The notes under the pieces were generated by a model. It was not told the DNA's origin. It worked only from the letters and a program-made list of their open reading frames with translations, and searched no databases. Position numbers and translations under genes: made by a program. A stretch of 36,071 nucleotides of DNA from Candidatus Brocadiia bacterium. GTDB lineage: Bacteria > Planctomycetota > Uabimicrobiia > Uabimicrobiales > JABWCH01. Location of the stretch: positions 1 to 36,071 of the forward strand of contig JABWCH010000008.1 in the NCBI GenBank assembly GCA_013359215.1, given 5' to 3'. This document shows, piece by piece, positions 19,101-27,500 of this stretch (positions are counted from its first letter, which is position 1; every line of letters begins with the position of its first letter).

Positions 19101-20789
19101 TGCTTCATATCCATCGGCTGGATGCGCTACAGGGCTGGTAATAGCTTTATCCTGATATACTGCTGTATCATACAGGCTTTCAATATATAAAACAACATTA
19201 TTGGAGGAATTCAAGGTGCATCCTGCAATCGTGGTTGCTGCTGCGTTTGCTGTATTGGTAAAAGATTGCCCTGCATAGCAAGGGTCTGTAGTGACACTAC
19301 CCACTATGGTAAGCTTCTTTCCATTCGCGATAGCACTGCTAAGTGTCCATGTAATATTCTGCCCAGTTTGACCCACTGTACCTGCATCTGCAAAAACCGA
19401 ATCTATAACAAATGCAGCAGGGACATTGTCTGTTATAACGATGTTCCCAACAAGCTTGTCTTCGTTTGCTGTAGAAACCACAACCTGATATGTCAAAGGC
19501 TGCCCTACTTCTACAAAGTTAGAAGAGGTGGCAGATTTTGCTAGAGAAAGAGTTGGGCCTGCATTTACAGAATATTCCTTGAATTTGTGAGGCGGAGCAA
19601 ATTCGTTATCGCATTCGTTTTTATATACAGGAGTAAAGATAATTATGTCCGAAGTATCAACACAAAAGTTTTGCGCTGTTAGCCTGAAGGTAAGAATTGG
19701 CATATCATTGGGATAGATCACGCCACTATTGTTGGTATAAGTAAATTCGCCTGTGCTGGAATTGTATAAAAAATTGGCCGATACATTCGATAGTGTCAGG
19801 GGATGCTCATTGAATGTAGTATCGAGAACAAAGTCTTTCGCTGATCCTAGCCCTGTATTGGTAATGGGGATTGTTACTGTGACATTCCCACCGTATGGAA
19901 TTGTCATATCGCCGATAACGTAGTTGATATTAGGCTGCCTGACTAGATACTTTACAGAAGCTTCTGCTGTTACATATGTTGCATTGCAGCTATGGTTAGC
20001 TTTTCCTGTGTTGGAAAGATTGAAACAACTGTTGATCTTTGTAGTCACCAGGATATTTTCTATAGTATCCGCAGCGATTTCTGGTATGGTTTTAGTCAGA
20101 TCCCCGCTAACATAGCTCATCCCTGTTCCAATGGCATCCTCGAAGTATACATTGTACAAACTTCCCAGACCATTGTTGATCAGGCTAATCTGCCATTCGA
20201 TATTTTCGTTGTAGGTAGCAATAGGAGTTGTTGTGGGGGGATTGTAGACTGTCCAGTTTCCATTGGAATCTTGCTTTCGCAAAGCTTTTTTCTGCACAGA
20301 CAGAACACCGCCTAGAACAACAAACGTGTAGTTTTTATTGGTAGTGTAGTTTTGTGTCCCATCCAGACTTTTATACTTAGCATTGAAATCATGGTTGTTC
20401 GCACCTTCGATAGCATTGCATGTTGCAGCGAGCTTGTATTGGATTTCTATATAATCATTTTGGTTCAGATCATCTTCTGCATCCAGAAATGCATATTTTA
20501 AAGGAGTTAGCGCACTACCATTCCCTGTAACTGTAGAAGCAATATTGATTCCATTCTTTTTGGCACTCAACGTACTCAAATATACAAAACCAGGAGTTGC
20601 AAAAATTTTTTCTATTGTCAAATCCCTGGCCTGGTCTGCACTTGTGTTGGTGACTCTGACAGTATACGTATGGCCATTCACGAACTGGTCATTGACAGAA
20701 ACATTGGCTGGCCCTGTCACCTGAATATTCGCAGAAGGTTGAGCCATAACCCATGTACAAAAAACGAAAAAGAAAAAAACATATTTCAT
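13128..20789 (-). CDS. Giant secreted DUF11-repeat surface protein
   Basis: A 2553-residue protein. I chose the ATG at 20789 because AGGAG lies 6-7 nt upstream and it yields a clean signal peptide MKYVFFFFVFCTWVMAQ; an in-frame ATG at 20813 would add eight residues. The rest is built of about ten or more DUF11/TIGR01451-type beta-sandwich repeats. Examples open VVENQMVTYTVTLTN, VEVGQPLTYQVVV and AIPGEILHYRVEYKN, usually followed by a D.(L/V)P turn. The first roughly 1525 residues carry two or three Cys per repeat (for example FGCQGENCD and GKCKDQGGFDTC). The last roughly 1030 residues contain no Cys. The final two domains resemble the end of the protein at 28057-30780, and the protein stops exactly at the last strand, YKVKVK. 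No LPXTG, PEP-CTERM or type IX sorting tail is visible. Probable role: extracellular fibre or adhesin. Secretion route unknown. Confidence 0.9.
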   Translation of the reverse strand: MKYVFFFFVFCTWVMAQPSANIQVTGPANVSVNDQFVNGHTYTVRVTNTSADQARDLTIEKIFATPGFVYLSTLSAKKNGINIASTVTGNGSALTPLKYAFLDAEDDLNQNDYIEIQYKLAATCNAIEGANNHDFNAKYKSLDGTQNYTTNKNYTFVVLGGVLSVQKKALRKQDSNGNWTVYNPPTTTPIATYNENIEWQISLINNGLGSLYNVYFEDAIGTGMSYVSGDLTKTIPEIAADTIENILVTTKINSCFNLSNTGKANHSCNATYVTAEASVKYLVRQPNINYVIGDMTIPYGGNVTVTIPITNTGLGSAKDFVLDTTFNEHPLTLSNVSANFLYNSSTGEFTYTNNSGVIYPNDMPILTFRLTAQNFCVDTSDIIIFTPVYKNECDNEFAPPHKFKEYSVNAGPTLSLAKSATSSNFVEVGQPLTYQVVVSTANEDKLVGNIVITDNVPAAFVIDSVFADAGTVGQTGQNITWTLSSAIANGKKLTIVGSVTTDPCYAGQSFTNTANAAATTIAGCTLNSSNNVVLYIESLYDTAVYQDKAITSPVAHPADGYEAGKNITYTNTYTLGVDVPGSFTDSMFTESLQNSQTYIGSPEYSIDGVNFIAIDPSYITETSPNLKIKLDFLKDVFADDNVKGKTFYIRYTTRLNDTSITSGSKTTFVDPSILFIKGNTGSCNTLPGTYYQGINVTVSRTKLTLAINAKDVINSCEDFDIDLVVGQETNWPTASGENVVITYYQDNYVYISLENTTGFNGKTPIIGNSGSAKTFTFVGQITEGGTLTLHVVRKCLPPGNSFNARLDYKDGLAIARNETANSKPTLINKGSLELLVTPEEIAILTKDVVWRMIVTNKGSGATYNTKVINRISGLFVYKSSTIDGVNATPDSTVDGLSWDLGSMLPNETKTVEIHVELSGTTCDLANASRVTALFGCQGENCDIVVLNKPVFTMPTSSMQIQNLTTEAILLCGSGEIIASYKNTSTVASYNNRAYMDFKDTGLAYIPNTSEVKLDNGTWVTLQDPVIDGNILYWPAPGDPQANLFYELAAKSTLTVRFQAQSDCDFYAKQSIDVYGKYNKPCELDKPPQNTTATLILKITLSKPNLTITKKGRQGTESFSDTVYYNDNTLPIEWQISIKNTGDANAQNVNLQEAILEWLAYIPGSFIAGDTNTPDPITTNFPNFSLEDIPIGETHVYVYKSNVNTCDGPENTTSKVSYGCNQSNGSPDPCSIPASEASATIVVNAKTALAVNQTLENFNTCQGKVTITIANTAAKAVNILVKDTLPTGYIYDASAGGAEITSSVVSHTFTEEQEEPQISGDQRELTWGVDPHSATFYAASNETLTIVFYVKTDGTHCDTDLNNDPANVPLVNNAITVDYKDLCDVVQTQLSNITSIDPVSPDLDITITAGTENIVGLASNKTSTWTMTVTNNGDAPASNYNVVLTVGSGFSITNAHDGTISGQTITWTSGVSTGVPATLNAGASFIKNNIQVTVKTNPDTSFAGGSISSTVVVTGKCKDQGGFDTCNYSLDQAKVNIAGVDIVRTPGAPTGNTTPNEPAELAPGQDVTYRVTVTFFGDGDYSSVSMINGSTSGDTIPSQLKYPSAASAGPDNDATFTPLPGPGVTIGTQAARWNFTAPFSIAGTAKKFQVDFPIRARSNNVFSNSRTHRSRIDFTVTFGDGTQTVFSNNNSRLLVDSNIRIFEPNLSIAKTENIDDPNYVVENQMVTYTVTLTNYRATYLSPAYDIVLQDTLPAGMRNTTPTITSVTVDTDLANDVVVDPGNYTPSYNSGTGLFGITFNTDNVSIPASTTLPGKKMVITYQAQVDAGIGAGLTLTNTANATYRSRKDASSDEEKIYTTANASTTLYTENLPSSTKTIFVEYTQGSSPPDYDKNATIGEKGTYIIEFSIPSGTSAYDMVFKDIVPNGLKIVKATASHGTVPSPLPDPDPVTGESTLEINDVGDLTGGTALRFEIEVRVLGQYANGNQVMAGDTIVNKAEYTYNTTDNDPSTSINITTNDSQIFIYEPNLSLTHTLVSPVSAVIGASDTVDLRITLQNSGTNNSIAYETKVTAVIPMGMRSSGVVSSSHPYSYDILTGIITWDISQIAAESNIQIDYQLQADATIGAGRIQASSLLIPAKLEEYFSLPDSSGNPDRRMYGPLEQTITLTTPMPELQKSQKINGEATAVTAKNGDTMEYTILVPKTQINATLFNPLVEDTVPDGLVIQSVSHGTWAGRKFTANKAALGDILPNEQRQIVVTALVSSTFESGAVVPMGQSMKNTASFSWDNHGVSLWPAIKLPSRLQISSNEVVATKPGILFAPDNITTALPGQTVYYRHILKNFAVEQDNVRFNIDLPTSQQGWSYLIYRGDGSGNILSGPIVETIVDASTTTEIIVKGFVPQGISLGIMDAYTLTAVSTLDSNIKITKVDIVTVTSSNASGLLRLTKTVDKSTAIPGEILHYRVEYKNIGTTIVKDVILHDPISYVVEIQASFLDPDDSKYKEILWIKPDGNSFYLTADVDSDQGSIENNVLYLRMGALEILPGQTGRIEYKVKVK

Positions 20790-20831
20790 AAAACACTCCT
20801 GGCAATGAGGCATTTCCTGTATAGAAATTCT

Positions 20832-20860
20832 TTGTAATATGGGAATTTTTTTGCTAGACT
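20832..20860 (+). promoter_or_regulatory. Promoter of the DUF4258 toxin-antitoxin-like pair
   Basis: TTGTAA (20832-20837) is followed after exactly 17 bp by TAGACT (20855-20860), which is preceded by TG and one base (TGCTAGACT), an extended -10. Transcription would begin near 20867. The giant DUF11 gene starts in the opposite direction 43 nt to the left. Confidence 0.5.
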
Positions 20861-20910
20861 AAAAAAGAAAATAAAAAATGATTAACATTTTTCTGAGAAA
20901 GTACTCGCTT

Positions 20911-21231
20911 ATGAGTAAAACATTTCAGCAAATACTTCTTTTAGTAGAAAACAGTAAAATTAAAATATCGGATCATGGCTACGATGAGTTAGCAGCAGAC
21001 GATATCTGGATCAAAGATATTCTTTCTGGAATCAAAGAAGCATCTATAGTAGAAGATTATCCAAATTACCCTAAAGGCCCATCTGTTTTAGTATTGCAAA
21101 AAGATAGTCAAGGATTTCCTATCCATGTTGTATGGGGAATCCCCAAAAATTCATCGTATCCTGCTGTGCTTATAACTGCTTATAGACCAAATAGCAATAA
21201 ATGGACATCAGATTTTATGAGGAGAAAATGA
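20911..21231 (+). CDS. DUF4258 family protein, probable toxin
   Basis: A 106-residue protein matching DUF4258: an N-terminal helix, then [18 protein letters not shown], a central [17 protein letters not shown] strand pair, and HVVWGIP plus VLITAYRP near the end. DUF4258 proteins are widely regarded as RelE/MqsR-like RNase toxins, with the early His and the late Arg/Tyr as candidate functional residues. ATG 20911 has GAGAAAG about 9 nt upstream; ATG 20878 in the same frame adds 11 residues but has only a weak purine stretch. Its stop overlaps the next gene by ATGA. It is a compact plus-strand module in an otherwise minus-strand locus, consistent with a mobile toxin-antitoxin cassette. Toxicity is inferred. 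Confidence 0.82.
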   Translation: MSKTFQQILLLVENSKIKISDHGYDELAADDIWIKDILSGIKEASIVEDYPNYPKGPSVLVLQKDSQGFPIHVVWGIPKNSSYPAVLITAYRPNSNKWTSDFMRRK

Positions 21232-21452
21232 TGGATAAAAAATACTATACTAAATTAATCCACCAAGGCAACTATGCCGCAGAGATTGAACTAGAACTTA
21301 CAGAATCAGAAACGGGCTGGGCACCCTATCTCTCTTTAGAAGATGCCCAAAAATTAGATGAAATCCGTGAAGCTTTAAAAAAGGGAAATATCAATAAAGC
21401 CAGGCAATTAGCTAGAGTCTTTAAGCTTGTTCCTGTAGAGTCTTATGTTTAG
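21228..21452 (+). CDS. Small partner of the DUF4258 protein, probable antitoxin
   Basis: A 74-residue protein read from ATG 21228, which overlaps the toxin stop (ATGA) and is preceded by GAGGAG at 21219-21224. The longer frame from 21201 would run inside the toxin gene without a good ribosome binding site. The protein begins [22 protein letters not shown] and continues with an acidic [20 protein letters not shown] block and a C-terminal helix [19 protein letters not shown]. Proteins of this form are commonly found beside DUF4258 genes. It has no recognisable DNA-binding helix-turn-helix, so it probably neutralises by direct contact. I know of no settled gene name. Confidence 0.72.
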   Translation: MMDKKYYTKLIHQGNYAAEIELELTESETGWAPYLSLEDAQKLDEIREALKKGNINKARQLARVFKLVPVESYV

Positions 21453-21454
21453 CG

Positions 21455-21555
21455 ATAAGAATTAAATAACTTCCCCATTTTTCATTTACACAGATTTTCA
21501 AAGCCTTTATCTGCCTAATCTGTGTAATCTAATAAAGAAGTTATTTAATTCTGAT
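21455..21555. repeat. Nested long inverted repeat between convergent genes
   Basis: The outer arms AGAATTAAATAACTTC (21458-21473) and GAAGTTATTTAATTCT (21537-21552) are perfect 16-bp complements, extendable to about 19 bp with one mismatch. The inner arms TTACACAGATT (21486-21496) and AATCTGTGTAA (21517-21527) are perfect 11-bp complements. The element fills the 117-bp gap between the antitoxin-like gene and the end of the barrel gene. It could act as a bidirectional terminator, but no T-run follows directly. The nested arms look more like a small non-autonomous palindromic element. Confidence 0.75.
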
Positions 21556-21569
21556 TCCTTTGATTTTCC

Positions 21570-24500
21570 TTACCACGCAGGCAGCAGTTCTTCTGCCGTA
21601 GTTTCGTCGAATTTGAAGCGTAGGGTAATGTAAACTCCGTCTTTCAGGAAATCATTGCCTGACATCTTGTTGTCTCTAAACCCTTTGATATTGTAGCCAA
21701 GGGAAAGCCAGAGGTTTTTGACGACTTTCATTCCTACTTCTATTCCATAAGCATATTCGAACTTTTTGGCTGCATAGTCATGGAAAATTCCAGCATGAAG
21801 GCCAATGTCAAAGCGTTCATGGAATTCATAGATAGTTCGGGCTGCAATTAAGTCCATAAAGCTGTCGCCCTTGCTTTTGCCCAATTTGCTCCAGGTATAT
21901 TTGTTTGCATAGCGAAGCATAAAATCCCAGGATATAAAGGGTCTCAGGTGCAAATCCCAGGAAGAAGCAATGGAAAATTCTTCCCATGGCTGCTCTCTGT
22001 AAAGATCTCTGTCCCAATCGAACTGCCCTTTGAAGAAAAGATTGGTAGTGTCCGAGCAATCAGGCCGATAGGCTAAACCGAGCAGGGTTGAATGCTGGAA
22101 ATTGTTGATCCTGCCATTCTGGAAATGGCGGGTACGCCAGAAAAAAGTTATATCGTCTGTGGTTTTCCAGGTTAAAGCAGGGTTTCCCAGAAATTGCGTG
22201 CCATTGTCTGTATGGCGGAACTCTATGCGCAAAGACCCTTGCTCGTAGATGCGATCCATTTTTAGACTAAATCCGTAGGCTGTAAAATCTTCAGGATTGT
22301 CGCCACGATAGGTCTGTACCTGCTCTACAAAAATATTTCCGCTTAACCAATGGGTCAAAGGAATGTTGGTCTTTATGCCAACCAACGCCTGGTTGCGGTC
22401 TTGCTCTATTCCGCTTTCCATTCCATAAGAGCTATACAAATCTATATGCTGTGTGAGTTGTAGATTCATTCCAAACAAGGTGCGAGAAGCAGCAAATTCA
22501 AAATCATCTTCGAATTCCTGATTCACCCAAACTCTCAGCCATTCCACAGGCTGATACTCCGCGCCTAGCAGAGTGCGGGAAACAATCTTGTCGCCTATGC
22601 TGTCAATATGAAAGCCATTGCGGTTGTTGAGGAAGTCTTCTTTTATATTGGAAGATGTTTTTGTAAACGTTCCTGTTGGTGCAGTCTGGCTGTTCAGAAC
22701 TCTGCTGCCAGGAAGAACCTGCTGTCTTTCCACTTTGACAGACCACTGCTCATTGATGTCCCATTTGAGTCCAGAACTCAGAATATGAGCGTTTGTCGAT
22801 TTGGTATCCCCAAGAGGATCGTTCCTTTTTTCCTGGACAAACTCATAGCCAAACAATACAGTAAAATCGCCTGTTTTAACCGATGTGCGGATTCCCGCGC
22901 CTTGTATGGTTCTGGTTTCTGTCTTGGAACGATTGGCTTTGACCTGGCCTTTGATGTTATCATTTATCTTGATATCTGCCTCAGCGTAATACTTTTCGCT
23001 GCCTTCTTCTGTCCCTGAGATAGAAGGGTTGCGGAAATCTTTAGAAATTTTCTGATAGCCTGCTCTGCCTTTGACAGAATCCAGATCAGCAGTTGCTTCT
23101 ACAGCATATCCATCGCCTTTTTTCGTTTCTTTGTCTTCTATATCATAGGTACTTGTGTTGGCGATTTCGCCACGTATCCTGACTTTTTCTATAGGCTCGA
23201 CTTCAGCATGAACGCCCTGTATGGTTGTATGCCCTTTATTCTGCCCTTCATAAATATATGTTCCGCCAAGCTTTACTTTTTCATCAAAAAGTTTGATGCT
23301 TGCCTGCACACCGCCCATATATTCTTTAGAAGCAGCGTCTTTGGTTTCATACGTTACCACAATGTAAACAGGGTTTCCATTTTCATCCTGGCTTACAATA
23401 GGCGTATCGAACAATATCCAGCCTCGTTCATAGTTTACCTGGTAGTCTGCATTCAGCGTCTTGCTGATCCTCTTGAGTACGGTTTGTGTCTGAAAGCGAT
23501 CTCTTGTCTCGATCACGACCTGTGTTGTATTCTGAATGATATTTTTCTGAGACAGGAAATAGTATCCCGAAATTCCCTGGCCTCGAATCTCATCCTTGAC
23601 CATAGTTTGCTCTGCACGAGTCCCAAAAGCCTTGACTTCCAGATATTTTGTCTGGATTTCGCCCTTAAAACCACGGAATGTGCGGTTGTAAGCTGTCAGA
23701 AGCCCTCCTATTTCGGTCTGGTAATCGCCATACATGATATAGTTTCTATCTTGCTCTAGTTTAACGTACATGCGTCCTGTTGTTTTGACTTCAGTACCCT
23801 TTTCTGAACTATCGCCATAAACAGGATAGTATTTGTCTGGATCTACTTTTTTTAAGAGAATATTTTCATCGTCTCTAGGTAAAGAGCTGTCATAGTGGGC
23901 TGTTAATAAAAGCTTTCCTAGAATCTGACCTTTAGCAAAAAAGGCTGCTCGCCCATTGACATAAAGACCTTCGTCTTTGTCACGTCCCTGCCAGTTTTCA
24001 TAACCTGCTGTCACTTCTCCCAGACCAACGATGATCCAGTCTCGCAAATAGGGCATATAGCTTACTTTGAATTCCTGTTTTAGTCCAGCGATTTCCACGC
24101 TAAGCTTGCAGTCTTTTACATCGTTCGATGCGCCTAGCAGGCACTCTGTTCTACCCTCTTTAACATAAAGCTGATGACCAGGCTGGGACGGCTGTGCATC
24201 GGGTGTAATGATACTGCCATTTTCCATCTTAACATTCAAAAATAGACCAGATGTGGCTGGTTTGCCTTCTTCGTCCTGCAATTCCACAACAATGACAGGC
24301 TCTGTTGTTCCATCCGCAGGAATCTGGTGTGGTAAGGTTTTAGCCAGAATTTTTTTAGGCGGCTTGGATTTATAAACCGTGATTGTCTCTCGGATTTCTT
24401 GCCCCTGAGCGGGCTTGAGAACAAGTTCCAGCGTATTTTTACCTGACTGGATAGGCACGCCAACGTATTCTACTGTTGTTTCTGCGGTTTTTACATGGAA

Positions 24501-27500
24501 GCTACGTTTGCCTATCTGGCTTACAGGGATTTCCTTGCCATTAGAATATAGAAAAATTTTGTTTTGCAACAACGAGGTAATCTTGACCTTGATACTGTTT
24601 TCATCTATAAAAACAGTACCATCCATAGGACTGATAATGCCTGTGGTCTTTGCCGATACTTTAGAATGGTCTTTGGCTGGTTTAGCAATCAAACTGCCAT
24701 CATCCCATTTCAAGCTAAGTCGGTCTTCTCCTAAAGCAAATCTTTGCTTCAGGATATCCATGATAGCATACACTTTAGGCAAAAGCTTTGCCTGAATTTC
24801 CTTTGTGTTCAGCGATTCACCTTGAGGAATATCCTTTGCCAATGGTGTATATAAGGTGATAGACAAACCTAGTTTGCCTTGTTTTATGATTTCATCAAAA
24901 GCATACTGGAAAACCATTTTGTCTACTTTGGAAACCTGGTTGATCTCCCAGGGCAAAAGCAAAACTCTATAAAATTGCTTTTCCAAAGGTTCTGAATCAA
25001 ACAGGGCTGTATTTTCGTTCTGAGACATGCTTGCCTGGAATAAGGCTTTGCAGGGAACATATTTTTCTTTTTCGAATTCCATCAAAAAATCCGACCGCCA
25101 TGCTCCTGGAAGCTTTAAATCCACAAATTGCGTCTTGCCATTTTTGGCAGAATGTCTCCCTAAATCTTTCACTTTCACATAAGGTGGAAGGCTGGATGAA
25201 TCGATTCCAACAACATGCGTTCCTAGTCTCAAATCTTCGATGGTGTACTGTCCATCTCTGTCTGTGACTGCATATTGCCCATTTTCCATGAAAACCTTTG
25301 TTCCTGGCAAAGGAATGTCTTCCTCGCAATCATAGCTTTCGTTGCTATTTCTATCAACATAAACCCGACCAAAAATAAAAGCTCTGTTGGCGAAAACACC
25401 TTCCTTTACTTCCACATTGGCCGATGTTTTCAAAGAAGACTTGGGCGTTCCCAAAGGCATGTTGCCTACTGCCCAGGCAATATTGGCATTCTTGCCCAAC
25501 TTTGTACCAGGCCCAATTTTCGCCATATAGCGTATTTCTATCGTCTGTCCATTCTTGATGATACCCAGAGGAAAAGACAGGATACGTCCATTCGAAGAAA
25601 AAGAAGGATCAGGGGCTTTTGCTCCATCAATAACTGCACTGCCTTTGATATAGCTAAAGCCTAAAGGCAAATTGTCATAAAAATGCAGGTTCGATATGTC
25701 TCCTGTTGAGCTAAAAACGCCTGTAACCTTCAGGTTATAGACAACAATATCGCCTACTGTTGCTTCCGTTTTATTGGCATTTTTTTCTACATTCAGATCC
25801 ATCTTTACAACATGATGCTCTATGATATTGGAAACAACAGCTTCTGTATTATGCGAAGAAACCAGAGAAAACTGGTTTGAAAAAACGCTGTTTTCTGCTG
25901 CATCCTGCCTGACACGAGTCGAGAACCTTACTCTGCCTTTAAATCTGCCGTTGATAGAAGGGATTGTCCAGGTTAGAATGCGATTCGCGGAATCATAAGT
26001 TGCTGTGGCTGTAACAACCTTTCCTGATCCATTCTCGTCTGTGATGCTCACAACAGGTTCGAATTCGGGCGTTGTAAGATACGTTGATATAACATCATGG
26101 ATGCGGACATTTGTGACTTCGATTCCATCCTGAAGGTGTTCAAAAGCGAGCGTATAAGTATTAGAATCGCCTGCTTCTACTTCAATCGGGAGTAGACTGC
26201 TTTTGCTTACGCTCCAAATATCACCAACAGGAACAATCGCTTGCACTCGCAGGTTTGTTCTGTTGTGCGCTCTGACACCTGTATCGCCGCTCAATGCTAC
26301 ATAAACTTCGATATTGTAAGGTCCTTTGTGCGTCCAAGAAGCGGGAACTGTAATTTCCAAAGCAAGGTCATGCACGCGCTTTTTAGGAACAAGGCCAACA
26401 TCCACCCAATTGTTGTTGTCATTGTCAATCAAGGGGCTATAGCCGTCTATAAACAAAAAGCGGTGTCCCCATCCCTGGGGAAGCGATTTGACATAAAAAT
26501 TCAGAGTTTGAGGCACTTTGCTGCCATTCCAGGCAGTAAAAGTATAAACACCTTTGTTTCCAGCTATTATCTTATCAATAACCTGGAAGTCTTCGTTATT
26601 ATCGCCATCTTCCTCATCGTCATGTTTGCCTAAAGGCCCAATCAAAGTATCGTATTCTGGAGCAATTTCTACTTTGACCTTCACAACATTGGATTCTGTT
26701 GTATATTGTGTTCCCGAAATGTCCTGAAAGGCTACTTTAGCCTTGTTATCAAAGTATCCAGGCTCATATTCCTCGGCTACATGAACCTTAAATTCAAAGC
26801 CAAATGCCTGGTCTGGTGCTATAGGATTTTCCAAAAGCAATCCTATGCTAGTGATAGTTTGACCCACAGGCGGGCTGGAAAACCAGGTAAGACCACTGTC
26901 TGTAGAATAGACAATTTTTCCGAACGCGCTGGCAGCACTGTCGGGAACAAAAACAGTTCCTTGTGTATCCCATTCGGGAATGGGAGACTGAACCACAATG
27001 GCTGTGTTCTGAGAATTATCTACGGTAACAGAAACAGGACGCGCTAAATCTTTCCCTATATTGCTTCCTTTGATGGTGTAAGTCACCTGGCTATCAGGAA
27101 CAATCACAGAAACATCGCGAGATATTCTTACATCCAAAACAGGCCCTGATACCACATTTACACGCGCCACATTGTTTGTATCTTTTACGTTTATATCATG
27201 GGAAGAATGAGCGTGGATGTTGATAAACGCTTTAGCTCCTATTTCTGCATTGTCTGGGATAGTCATTAACACCAGAAGATCGCGATAGTCTTCTGAAGGC
27301 ACATTGCTTATTTTCTGAAGAATCGCCTCATTGGCATCCCAATGACCATTTCCATTTTGATCCCAGGCGATCTGTAGATTCCCTGGAACAAAGGTAGATC
27401 CATTCTCTATGGAAAGCAGTAGATGAAAATCATCCACATCATTACCATTATTCTGTAAGCGATAGGGTAAAAGTATATTAGAACCAGGGATACCCATCGC

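Noticed and set aside
13716..20315. Many plus-strand frames of 60-208 codons inside the giant DUF11 gene
   Set aside because: They lie antisense to a continuous 2553-residue protein with consistent domains; their translations are rich in Cys, Ser and Leu and show no domain.
22608..26633. Plus-strand frames of 90-183 codons inside the barrel gene
   Set aside because: Antisense shadows of a continuous coding frame, with no domain or ribosome binding site.
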